Assembly: GCA_023421505.1 (NCBI GenBank)
Contig: JAEZTJ010000101.1
Location: 1-32,451, forward strand
Source: Bacillota bacterium
GTDB lineage: Bacteria; Bacillota; Clostridia; Lachnospirales; Lachnospiraceae
DNA length: 32,451 nt
Reading direction: 5' to 3'
The notes under the pieces: model-generated
Told to the model about the DNA's origin: nothing
The model's input: only the letters and a program-made list of their open reading frames with translations
The model's database searches: none
Program-made: the position numbers and the translations under genes
Shown here: piece after piece, positions 25,370 through 32,451 of the stretch
Numbering within the stretch: the first letter of the stretch is position 1
Layout of the letters: the number at the start of each line of letters is the position of its first letter

Positions 25370-25394
25370 AATTACGATAGGTCTAAACGAATTC

Positions 25395-26774
25395 TTACTG
25401 TCCTTTAACCCATACAGCTATATCTGTAATTACCTGTGGATCTACATGGTTTGGAGCATTATAAACCGTAATATCCGGTGCGCCATTTTTGGATAATTGA
25501 TTTGGCATGAACTCATGGCTAAGACCATCATAGAGATGGTAAGTCACGTTAGTATGATCCATTAGTGTAGTCTGCCAAAGCTTATAGTCAGTGTCCGTAT
25601 ATACTTGGAAATCAGCACTGCCTTGCAGAATAAGCATGGGCACAGTCAGCTTCTTGACAAGGGCGATGTTATCAATGGCGCTCAGGCTTTTCCAGTAGCT
25701 TGTAGGTGCATCCAAAATGATATTGTTGCCATTTTCATCTATCTTCTTTGTTTTTTCAATTTCTGCTTCAACTTGAGCAAGAAGTACATTTTTTTGTTGT
25801 TCGGTAAGAGAGGGTTCTGCATCAAAAGCAGCCTTATACTGATCAAATAAAATTTCTTGAAGCGAGCGTAGTGAGCCTGCCATAGAGATAAAGCCTTTTA
25901 TTTCAGTGTTATCGGTAGTTATTTTAGGTGCCATCATTCCACCGAGACTATGACCGAGTAAAAAGATTCGAGCTGGATCAACCCTATTATCCTTACTTAG
26001 CATATTAACAGCAGCGGCTGCATCATTCAATATTTCATACTCAATTGAATCTCCTCCAACACCAGGATATTGATAGGTACACTTGTTATATCGCAGGGTT
26101 GCTACACCTTGATCTGCAAGACCATGAGCGATATCTTCAAAAGGACGATTGGGTGTAGCACCGACTGACTCATTCATATCAGAAGGCCCAGAGCCCTGAA
26201 TCATAATGACAACAGGAGGCTTCTCCACACCTTTTGGCAGAGTAAGTATTCCATTTAAGTTTTTTTCTCCGACAGTTGTCGAAAATTCTTCCCAACTGCT
26301 TGTAGATTGTGGCTTTGGGGGATCTTTTGGAACATAGCTACTCCAAATATAGTCGGGTTTGCCTTTGGTGTTATAACCAATTGTTACAGTAATGTTGTAC
26401 AGCGTACACTCAATTTTTTCTGTTACCAGATGCATGGAGTTCTTTTGAGTATAAGTGCTGCCAATAGATTTGCCGGGAGCACCCGTAATTGATACCAATA
26501 TATTCCAGCCTTGCTTTAGTCTTTCAATAGAAATAGCTTGTTGCATTTGCTTCGTGGAATTTTTATAAAAATCATTAAAATTTCCTTTTTTAAACTGAGA
26601 GACATACTTGGAAGTAAGTTTCTTTAATGCATCCTTATCTGTTAATTTAGATGCGGTATTACCAGTACTGCTTTTAGCCATAACACTCATAGGGCTAACG
26701 TAAATGCTGCCGAATAAAAACATTATAAGTGTAAGTGTTAAGGCTAGTTTGAATTTAAATTTAGATATTACCAT
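25395..26774 (-). CDS. Secreted alpha/beta hydrolase with N-terminal DUF3887-like domain
   Basis: A 459-residue exported protein. The signal peptide ends near VMAKSS. A ~100-residue N-terminal domain (LTSKYVSQFKKGNFNDFYKN) looks like DUF3887. The alpha/beta hydrolase domain follows: an oxyanion strand (VIMIQGSGPSDMN), the nucleophile elbow GHSLGG, an acid region LILQGSADFQV and a catalytic histidine in DGLSHEFMP. It probably cleaves an ester or amide, perhaps in cell-wall or lipid turnover; the substrate is unknown. AAGGAGTG precedes the ATG. Confidence 0.85.
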   Translation of the reverse strand: MVISKFKFKLALTLTLIMFLFGSIYVSPMSVMAKSSTGNTASKLTDKDALKKLTSKYVSQFKKGNFNDFYKNSTKQMQQAISIERLKQGWNILVSITGAPGKSIGSTYTQKNSMHLVTEKIECTLYNITVTIGYNTKGKPDYIWSSYVPKDPPKPQSTSSWEEFSTTVGEKNLNGILTLPKGVEKPPVVIMIQGSGPSDMNESVGATPNRPFEDIAHGLADQGVATLRYNKCTYQYPGVGGDSIEYEILNDAAAAVNMLSKDNRVDPARIFLLGHSLGGMMAPKITTDNTEIKGFISMAGSLRSLQEILFDQYKAAFDAEPSLTEQQKNVLLAQVEAEIEKTKKIDENGNNIILDAPTSYWKSLSAIDNIALVKKLTVPMLILQGSADFQVYTDTDYKLWQTTLMDHTNVTYHLYDGLSHEFMPNQLSKNGAPDITVYNAPNHVDPQVITDIAVWVKGQ

Positions 26775-26806
26775 AAAATCACTCCTTATGAAATTTATTA
26801 AAATAT

Positions 26807-26834
26807 ATTTTAATACTTATTTATATAAAGTCAA
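26807..26834 (-). promoter_or_regulatory. Probable promoter of the secreted hydrolase
   Basis: On the minus strand TTGACT (26829-26834) and TAAAAT (26807-26812) are 16 bp apart. Confidence 0.5.
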
Positions 26835-27004
26835 TACTATTTCGAAAATTATCTAAATAGAATGGAGCAGATTAATTTAGCCATATGAATCAAAACGATG
26901 TCAGTCTAGTGCTTATAGGATTTGGTGCTACTTATCAATAATATAATAAAATATAGGTTTATTGTAAGCATAAAGATATAATGATAAAATTTGTTAAATG
27001 TCAG

Positions 27005-27031
27005 GGAACCAAAGGGCGTAGAAAATTGTCT
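27005..27031 (+). promoter_or_regulatory. Possible ECF-type promoter of the second sigma operon
   Basis: GGAACC (27005-27010) and GTCT (27028-27031) are separated by 17 bp, resembling ECF promoters (GGAAC...CGTC/GTC). This lies 50 bp before the sigma gene. The remainder of the 26775-27081 gap shows no gene. Confidence 0.4.
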
Positions 27032-27081
27032 TATATATAGAATATATTTTAGGATAAGCATCTGGAAGGAGAAGCACATAC

Positions 27082-27543
27082 GTGAAAAAAGAAGAATTTG
27101 CCGATTTAGTGCTCACAAATCAGCGGAGTATGTATCGATTTGCACTGGGACAATTAAGAAATGAGCAGGATGCAGAAGACGCATTAAGTGCTGCAATAAT
27201 GAAGGCATATGAACATCTGGCAAGTCTAAGGAATAAGGATAAGTTTAAATCCTGGATTATGTCAATTATAGCAAATGAAGCAAAGAACATGTTAAAAAAG
27301 AACAGCAGGCTGCAGCTTGTAGATGATGTAACTATTTACGAAGAGCAAGTAGAAGAAAATCAAAATGATATATGGGGCAGTGTTATGGAACTAGGGGAGC
27401 AGCATAGGCAGATTGTCATTTTATATTATTATGACGGGTTCTCAACCAGAGAGATAGCAAAGATATTAAAAGTTTCAGAAGGAACCGTAAAATCAAGACT
27501 TAGCCGGGCAAGGCAGAATTTGAAGGAGCTATTGAGTATATAA
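27082..27543 (+). CDS. ECF RNA polymerase sigma factor
   Basis: A 153-residue sigma-70 family protein with regions 2 and 4 only (MYRFALGQLRNEQDAEDALS, FKSWIMSIIANEAKNML, and HRQIVILYYYDGFSTREIA with EGTVKSRLSRARQNLKELL). GTG at 27082 follows AAGGAG. The gene abuts the next one, a single-pass membrane protein with the layout of an anti-sigma factor. It is similar in type to, but clearly different from, the sigma factor at 11064. Confidence 0.88.
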   Translation: MKKEEFADLVLTNQRSMYRFALGQLRNEQDAEDALSAAIMKAYEHLASLRNKDKFKSWIMSIIANEAKNMLKKNSRLQLVDDVTIYEEQVEENQNDIWGSVMELGEQHRQIVILYYYDGFSTREIAKILKVSEGTVKSRLSRARQNLKELLSI

Positions 27544-28719
27544 ATGGAAAGGGTGTGTTTAAAAATGAATCAGGATATTGATAGCAAAATAAGATTGAAA
27601 TTGTTAGGTCAGGATATAACGATACCGGATGAGTGCCAGAAAAGAATAAATAAAACAATGAAAGAACTTCCGGACTATGAAATTAAAAAATGGCATTTGC
27701 GGTTTCGACCGATTATAGCTATTGCTGCAGTATGTTTGTTGATGTCATCTATCACTGTTTTTGCAGCAATAGATTTTATCAGGCAGAGGATGGAAAGCCT
27801 TTCTGAAGAGGAAAAAGAAAGTTATTACGAAGGAGTACAAAATTCTCAAGCAGATGCAGATAGCTATTCCAGGGAATTTACTAACAGTGAAAAGGAACGA
27901 ATGGAAGAACTGAGGGCAAAGTATAGCAATGGGTTATATCCAGCTCAAAAGCTGCCCGTTGTTAAAACAAAAGCAGATGCGGATAGCAAAGCAGAACTAT
28001 ATTTTGTGGAAGATACAAGTTTATTTGTTTTGCCGACAAGAGAATTAACAGAGGAAGAGATACTGGAAGTGATAGATTTTTACTATAGCAGAGATTTTAG
28101 TTTGATGGAAAAAGTAAAAAAAGATAAAGTAACTGTGAGTCCAAAGGAGTTTGTTGAAGAAGGTGGAATGACGGAACAGGAAATCCTAGAGTTGGCTAAA
28201 GGTGATATTAGCAAAGTCTATGGAATAGATTGTGTGGGATTGGAGGTCACGGTAGAGTATCTTGATTTTACAGAAAGTACCTATTACGTTGATTTTAAAG
28301 ATAAAAAGAATAAGTCAAGCTATGGTATAACTATCGATGCGGATAAAAAAATGGCAAAAGAGCTTCATCATATGCAAAGCTTTGATCAAGCTGAGATTAA
28401 AGAGGATCAGGAAAAGCTTAAGGCTAAGTACGAAGTTGCACTTGATATGTTGAAGAAGTGGAGAGGAAATGATTTGAAAATTGTCCGATCGACCTGTGAA
28501 TATAATTATAATTCGAATGACTGTGTGGAACATGGCATGGCAAGTTATATATTTGAAATGGAAGATGGTACAGGCTATGTGATGTATTATAGCTGTGCTA
28601 GTGATGTGTTTTTTAATATTTTTATGACGGATTATGATGAATACAGGCAGAGAGTTAATCAGAGTAATGAGAAAAGAAAAGAAAAGGGTATTGTAAGAAA
28701 AATTATTGAGATGCAATAG
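27544..28719 (+). CDS. Single-pass membrane protein, likely anti-sigma factor
   Basis: A 391-residue protein beginning immediately after the sigma stop. The N-terminal cytoplasmic ~55 residues lead to one transmembrane segment near 56-75 (FRPIIAIAAVCLLMSSITVFAA). The outside part contains charged repeats such as EEKESYYEGVQ and EEEILEVIDFYYS, without a known enzyme motif. The position next to an ECF sigma gene and the topology suggest an anti-sigma. The ATG at 27565 has a GAAAGGG site and may be the real start; 27544 has only a weak one. A hairpin terminator follows. Confidence 0.7.
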   Translation: MERVCLKMNQDIDSKIRLKLLGQDITIPDECQKRINKTMKELPDYEIKKWHLRFRPIIAIAAVCLLMSSITVFAAIDFIRQRMESLSEEEKESYYEGVQNSQADADSYSREFTNSEKERMEELRAKYSNGLYPAQKLPVVKTKADADSKAELYFVEDTSLFVLPTRELTEEEILEVIDFYYSRDFSLMEKVKKDKVTVSPKEFVEEGGMTEQEILELAKGDISKVYGIDCVGLEVTVEYLDFTESTYYVDFKDKKNKSSYGITIDADKKMAKELHHMQSFDQAEIKEDQEKLKAKYEVALDMLKKWRGNDLKIVRSTCEYNYNSNDCVEHGMASYIFEMEDGTGYVMYYSCASDVFFNIFMTDYDEYRQRVNQSNEKRKEKGIVRKIIEMQ

Positions 28720-28781
28720 AAGAGTTTATACAAATAGTATTAGTAGAAATAGAAAGAAGCAGGAGTATAGTTATTTAAGAG

Positions 28782-28812
28782 ACAGAGGGCTGAAAAAAGT
28801 CCTCTGTTTTCT
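28782..28812 (+). terminator. Terminator of the second ECF operon
   Basis: ACAGAGGGCT (28782-28791) pairs with AGTCCTCTGT (28798-28807), with one G·T pair, and is followed by TTTTCT. Confidence 0.8.
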
Positions 28813-28955
28813 ATATATGCAGGATTAATCTGTTGAAGCATCACACATCAGTTGGTACTAGTTATCGAAATAATATTGCTCAAGAAAAAGAGGTGTAGTC
28901 TACTTCAAAATAATTAGGAATATAACAAATGAATAGTAATTTTTAAAAAAAGTAA

Positions 28956-28984
28956 TTGACAAATGATGGTATAGGATATATTAT
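28956..28984 (+). promoter_or_regulatory. Sigma-A promoter of the ferritin gene
   Basis: A perfect TTGACA (28956-28961) and TATTAT (28979-28984) are 17 bp apart. The 410-bp gap 28720-29129 otherwise holds a terminator and the operator below. Confidence 0.75.
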
Positions 28985-28986
28985 AA

Positions 28987-29013
28987 TAATAACAGTAATT
29001 ATTATTGTTATTA
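28987..29013 (+). promoter_or_regulatory. PerR/Fur-like palindromic operator
   Basis: A 27-bp palindrome centred on 29000, with one unmatched pair, has the core TAAT-T-ATTA flanked by ACA/TGT. The TAATnATTA core is shared by PerR and Fur boxes. It sits directly after the -10 box of the ferritin promoter. Confidence 0.6.
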
Positions 29014-29129
29014 AGAGATAATAAACCACTAGATTCAATAAGTAAATATGTAATTTGAAATGATGAAAACATAAGGTATCAAAAAATCATGGCTATCAGC
29101 CAGTAGCAGAAAATCTATAAAGGAGATGA

Positions 29130-29648
29130 ATGATAATGCTTAATAAAGAATTAGTAACGCTACTTAATAATCAGGTCAATATGGAATGGTATTCCGCATA
29201 TATTTATCTGGATATCTACAGTTATTATACTGACCAGAACTTGAATGGCTTTGGCAACTGGTATTACGTACAGACACAGGAGGAACGCGATCATGCCTTG
29301 CTGTTTATGAAATATTTGATGAATAACAATGAAAGGGTTATTTTAAAAGATGTGAAAGCACCCAATATGTCATTTCATGATTTTCGTGAACCCGCGAGTG
29401 CTGCTTTTGAACATGAGAAAAAAGTAACGGAATCCATCAACAGCATCTATGCCGTCGCTTATGAGCAAAAGGATTTCCGTACAATGCAGTTCCTTGACTG
29501 GTTTATAAAAGAACAGGGCGAAGAGGAAAAGAATACGGAAGATATTATAAAGAGATACGATCTATTTGGAATGGATGCAAAGGGCCTGTATCTTCTTGAT
29601 ACAGAGCTGGCTGGCCGTGTCTATATGCCTCCATCCCTTGTATTATAA
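29130..29648 (+). CDS. Ferritin (bacterial FTN type)
   Basis: A ~170-residue iron-storage protein. The four-helix bundle shows the ferroxidase residues in order: Glu in QVNMEWYSAYIYL, Glu-x-x-His in QTQEERDHALLF, Glu in AFEHEKKVTE, and EQGEEEKNTEDI. It oxidises Fe(II) and stores Fe(III) in a 24-mer shell in the cytoplasm. Starts at 29130 and 29136 are both possible behind AAAGGAG at 29119-29125. Preceded by a consensus promoter and a PerR/Fur-like palindrome. It is followed by peroxidase and rubrerythrin-like genes, so it belongs to an iron and peroxide response group. Confidence 0.93.
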   Translation: MIMLNKELVTLLNNQVNMEWYSAYIYLDIYSYYTDQNLNGFGNWYYVQTQEERDHALLFMKYLMNNNERVILKDVKAPNMSFHDFREPASAAFEHEKKVTESINSIYAVAYEQKDFRTMQFLDWFIKEQGEEEKNTEDIIKRYDLFGMDAKGLYLLDTELAGRVYMPPSLVL

Positions 29649-29745
29649 GTGCGATAGCTTCAGTCGAGATTAAGTTAGAAGGATAAACGATGTCCGATAT
29701 TATATAGATAATAGTTGATTAAAAAATTGATAGGAGATGGCAAAT

Positions 29746-30294
29746 ATGAATGTATATGATTATAAAGTGAAAGACATAAGGGGAAACGAGATATCTCTAG
29801 CTGATTACTCTGGTAAGGTGCTGCTGATAGTGAATACAGCCAGCAAATGCGGATTTACACCGCAATACGACGGTCTGGAAAAGCTATATCAAAAATATAA
29901 AGATCAGGGTCTTGTTATACTTGGTTTTCCTTCAAATCAATTTCTTGCTCAGGAACCGGATAGTAATGAGGAGATCTCATCCTTTTGCAAGCTGAATTAT
30001 GGTGTTACTTTCCCGCTCTTCTCAAAACTTGATGTACGTGGAGAAAATGCTGATCCCCTTTTTAAATTCCTGTCTGAGGCAGCTCCATTTGGGGGTTTTG
30101 AATTAAATAAGGAGGGCGGCCGAAAAATTCATGGGGTTGTTAAAGAGCACTATCCTGAGAATCTGGAAGGCAACGGGATCAAATGGAATTTTACTAAATT
30201 CTTAATCGGACGGGATGGAATAGTGAAGGGAAGATATGAGCCAACGGTTACGCCGGAAGAGTTAGATCCAATAATTGTACAAACCCTTTCGTGA
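29746..30294 (+). CDS. Glutathione peroxidase family thiol peroxidase
   Basis: A 182-residue thioredoxin-fold peroxidase. The catalytic Cys35 lies in NTASKCGFTPQY, with Gln65 (PSNQF) and Trp147-Asn148 (WNFTKF) completing the tetrad. A second conserved Cys81 (SFCKLNYG) fits a thioredoxin-dependent type. Such enzymes reduce H2O2 and lipid or organic hydroperoxides. TAGGAG lies directly before the ATG at 29737, which is too close, so the ATG at 29746 is preferred. Its neighbours, ferritin and a rubrerythrin-like protein, support an oxidative-stress role. Confidence 0.9.
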   Translation: MNVYDYKVKDIRGNEISLADYSGKVLLIVNTASKCGFTPQYDGLEKLYQKYKDQGLVILGFPSNQFLAQEPDSNEEISSFCKLNYGVTFPLFSKLDVRGENADPLFKFLSEAAPFGGFELNKEGGRKIHGVVKEHYPENLEGNGIKWNFTKFLIGRDGIVKGRYEPTVTPEELDPIIVQTLS

Positions 30295-30416
30295 TTTATA
30301 TCTCGATGGTTTAATTAGAGGACACGCCTCTTAATACTAACCAAAAGTGGTTTGAGAGATTTTCATTATAGTTTGGCAATCATCTATGTAAAATAAATGC
30401 TTTGGAGGTAATAGTT

Positions 30417-30905
30417 ATGAATACTTTGGATTATGCAATAGAAATGGAATACGATGGAGAAGATTATTTTAGAAAACAAGCTGAAATTAATAAAGATAAT
30501 GGGTTATATGTAGTGTGCATTATGCTGGCCGAAGAGGAGAAAAAACATGCACTTCTATTAGAAAACAGGAAAAATCAAACACCATATCAGTTAACTGCTT
30601 CCGATTTTTTATCAAATGCCAGAAATATATATACAGGTTTAAAAGGGATTGAATTGGAAGGGACAAAGTTTCCGGGTCAACTGGATTTTTACAGAATCGT
30701 ATGTGAAATGGAAAAGAAAAGTATTGATTTATATCAAAAATTCTTATCTGATGCGACAGATGAGGAGGATAAAAAAATATTTATGTATCTGATAGAGCAG
30801 GAAAAGCAGCACTTGGAAGCTTTTGAGGAGATGAGCCGATTGCTGCAGAATGCAGAGTGGTGGATAGAATCACCTGAATTTGGAAGAAGGAATGAGGAAT
30901 ATTAA
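30417..30905 (+). CDS. Rubrerythrin-like ferritin-fold diiron protein
   Basis: A 162-residue helical protein. Two ExxH-type metal sites are visible (AEEEKKHALL around 39-47 and EQEKQHLEAFEEM around 127-139), with further glutamates (Glu9/Glu11, Glu98). It lacks the C-terminal rubredoxin domain of full rubrerythrin, so the electron donor is unclear. Relatives detoxify peroxide in anaerobes. The start at 30417 is set by TGGAGG at 30403-30408; an upstream TTG at 30402 is less likely. It fits the same peroxide and iron response group. Confidence 0.85.
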   Translation: MNTLDYAIEMEYDGEDYFRKQAEINKDNGLYVVCIMLAEEEKKHALLLENRKNQTPYQLTASDFLSNARNIYTGLKGIELEGTKFPGQLDFYRIVCEMEKKSIDLYQKFLSDATDEEDKKIFMYLIEQEKQHLEAFEEMSRLLQNAEWWIESPEFGRRNEEY

Positions 30906-31079
30906 TACCTAGTCTTAACAGAAATATCTCAGCAGGATAATAAAGACATAATACATTAATATAATGTAAATAAAATTCGATCATAATGCAGATAATCTAA
31001 TTGGTAAAAGCGAATATAGAGAAAATAAACAGTAAAAAGTGAGAACAGGTATATAATATTTATACAGGAGGTATATGAT

Positions 31080-31679
31080 ATGTCGAAAGATTTTTTGTCC
31101 GCGGTAGCAGACAGACGAACATTTTATCATATCAGCAAGGAGGTTGAGGGGAAGGACAACAGGATAAAAGAAATCATTGACCATGCAGTAAAGTATACTC
31201 CATCAGCCTTTAATTCACAAAGTGCCAGAGTGGTATTATTATTAGGAAAGCATCATGAACAACTTTGGGATATGGTTATAAATGCATTAAGAAAGCTTGT
31301 TCCGGCAGATCAATTTGGTTCAACCGAGGATAAAATTAATTCTTTTAAAAATGGTTATGGTACAATTTTGTTCTATGAAGATATCAATATAATTGAGGGA
31401 CTTCAAAAGCAATTTCCTTTATATGGGAATAATTTTCCAATCTGGTCACAGCAGGCAAGCGGAATGCACCAGTTTGTTATCTGGACAGCGTTAGAAGAGG
31501 AAGGATTGGGAGTATCGCTGCAGCATTATAATGAAGTGATTGAAGCAGATGTAAAAAAGGAATGGAATATACCGGATAACTGGAAACTCATTGCACAAAT
31601 GCCTTTCGGAAAGCCTACAAAAGCTCCGGATGAGAAGGAGTTCCTTCCAATAGATAGCCGAGTCATGGTATTTAAATAA
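31080..31679 (+). CDS. Nitroreductase family flavoprotein
   Basis: A 199-residue FMN-dependent oxidoreductase. The N-terminal DRRTFY and the PSAFNSQSAR phosphate-binding loop are typical of the nitroreductase fold, and GVSLQHYN and MPFGKPTKAP of its C-terminal half. It resembles the short HBN1/YdgI-type subgroup. Such enzymes use NAD(P)H to reduce nitro compounds, quinones or organic substrates. CAGGAGG precedes the ATG by eight bases. It follows the oxidative-stress genes and may respond to the same stress. Confidence 0.88.
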   Translation: MSKDFLSAVADRRTFYHISKEVEGKDNRIKEIIDHAVKYTPSAFNSQSARVVLLLGKHHEQLWDMVINALRKLVPADQFGSTEDKINSFKNGYGTILFYEDINIIEGLQKQFPLYGNNFPIWSQQASGMHQFVIWTALEEEGLGVSLQHYNEVIEADVKKEWNIPDNWKLIAQMPFGKPTKAPDEKEFLPIDSRVMVFK

Positions 31680-31715
31680 TATTAAATAGATATTTCTGTA
31701 TTTACTGTAAGGCAA

Positions 31716-31745
31716 AAGAAAGAGGACAAAGCAGTCCTCTTTCTT
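31716..31745 (+). terminator. Terminator of the nitroreductase gene
   Basis: Perfect 12-bp arms AAGAAAGAGGAC / GTCCTCTTTCTT (31716-31727 and 31734-31745) enclose a 6-nt loop. The T-rich 3' side lies inside the stem. Confidence 0.75.
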
Positions 31746-32241
31746 GATTCTAAACTGATTGGATATTTAAATTGTTTTCAAGCTTATTAAGTTTAATTTC
31801 TAATACTAAAAAGTACTTGCATTTAGTAGCGAAAAGGTTTAAGATACAAATGGGAAATATTTACAAATGTAAGAAAATACATTTATTAACATAGATCATC
31901 CATCAAAATATTCTATAGATGAATGGATGAGGTGCACAAGGTATACATAAATTAGATGATTATATTTATACATTATGGCGGTAAATGTGATTGATAACGA
32001 TAAATAAAAAATCCAACTAATAAAAGAAACGAAAACGATTAATATAATTTATTATCTGTAAGCTTTCAGTAATGAACGGATGATATTTAGGGAGAGGAAT
32101 TACAGATAAATCAGAATGAAATCGAAATGAAAGTAACGACTATAGAAAGGAAGTGGATAATACACATAGTACGATAGAGCATTGTAATGGGAACAAATTA
32201 AATGCAAGTAAAATAGCAAAGTTAAATTACGCAGAGGAATT
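31746..32241. other. Long AT-rich intergenic region before the sugar permease
   Basis: No gene is seen in either direction. An 8-bp inverted repeat TCATCCAT/ATGGATGA lies at 31896-31903 and 31923-31930. Weak catabolite-type motifs are noted elsewhere. Confidence 0.5.
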
Positions 32242-32269
32242 TTGACACACGAATTTTATGATTTATATA
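32242..32269 (+). promoter_or_regulatory. Sigma-A promoter of the sugar permease operon
   Basis: A perfect TTGACA (32242-32247) and TATATA (32264-32269) are 16 bp apart, with the next start codon 20 bp downstream. Confidence 0.65.
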
Positions 32270-32288
32270 GCATGGGGGGGAAAAGGTG

Positions 32289-32451
32289 ATGAAAGGTTTT
32301 TTACATAATACGTGGAAACATAGAGCACATCTTGTCATGTGTATTCCAGCGGTTCTTTTATTATTTTTATTCAGCTATATGCCAATGGCAGGCCTTAGTC
32401 TGGCATTTAAGGATTTAAATTATAAGCTGGGTATCTGGAATAGTCCCTTTG
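32289..32451 (+). CDS. Partial sugar ABC transporter permease (LplB/YteP type)
   Basis: The first 54 codons of a membrane protein run off the right edge. After a short basic N-terminus (MKGFLHNTWKHRAH) comes a hydrophobic helix (LVMCIPAVLLLFLFSYMPMAG), then LSLAFKDLNYKLGIWNSPF. That pattern (YxPMxGL then AFKD and GIWxSPF) is characteristic of the LplB-type permease of oligosaccharide importers in Firmicutes. AAAAGGTG precedes the ATG. It is presumably the first gene of an operon with a second permease and a binding protein to the right; this is inferred. Confidence 0.85.
   Translation, partial: MKGFLHNTWKHRAHLVMCIPAVLLLFLFSYMPMAGLSLAFKDLNYKLGIWNSPF

Noticed and set aside
31991..32044. Catabolite-repression (cre)-like motifs before the sugar permease
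   Set aside because: GATAACGATAAA and GAAAACGATTAA match the centre but miss the conserved 3' end of the consensus.

Overview
The window looks like chromosome of a low-GC, anaerobic, spore-former-type Firmicute, most likely Lachnospiraceae (Clostridium cluster XIVa). This is inferred from the AT-rich sequence, strong AAGGAGG ribosome binding sites, frequent TTG/GTG starts, a hydrogenase-associated DRTGG/PHP gene set and an LplB-type sugar permease. No rRNA, tRNA, CRISPR array, phage or transposase gene was seen.

Layout. (1) 1-5,150: the first codons of a leftward gene, a PAS/GGDEF-like protein with a degenerate active site, a 147-bp inverted-repeat element, and a five-gene operon: DRTGG, HATPase kinase-like, [FeFe]-hydrogenase-like sensor, DRTGG, PHP phosphoesterase. 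The hydrogenase-like protein keeps all four H-cluster cysteines but has Ala where the proton-relay Cys should be, as in putative sensory hydrogenases. (2) 5,150-7,480: leftward LCP cell-wall ligase and queT, the latter behind a consensus promoter and a preQ1-II-like riboswitch. (3) 7,580-9,400: secreted 5'-nucleotidase with a consensus promoter. (4) 9,400-17,760: a cell-envelope signalling region. It holds a decayed copy of a MecR1 tail, an ECF sigma/DUF4179 anti-sigma pair with an ECF-type promoter, a BlaI/MecR1-like pair whose sensor has a non-PBP ectodomain, a PadR/HAAS-domain pair and an M28 lipoprotein peptidase. (5) 17,800-20,780: two paralogous secreted proteins of unknown function. (6) 20,780-25,260: a relic-rich gap, two AraC regulators, a VOC protein and an Asp-box lipoprotein. 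(7) 25,290-28,810: a 36-bp perfect terminator hairpin, a secreted alpha/beta hydrolase and a second ECF sigma/anti-sigma pair. (8) 28,950-31,750: an oxidative-stress and iron group (ferritin, glutathione peroxidase, rubrerythrin-like protein, nitroreductase) behind a promoter with a PerR/Fur-like palindrome. (9) 31,750-end: a long intergenic region and the start of a sugar ABC permease.

How the genes may work together. The left operon reads as a redox or H2 sensing module: a sensory hydrogenase with a Ser/Thr-kinase-like ATPase and DRTGG regulatory proteins. The middle reads as several separate surface-stress sensor circuits, two ECF/anti-sigma pairs, one BlaI/M56 and one PadR/HAAS. The right end is peroxide and iron defence. 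The most original targets are the sensory-hydrogenase operon, the queT leader, the duplicated and decayed MecR1 tail, the paralogous secreted pair and the palindromic operator before ferritin.
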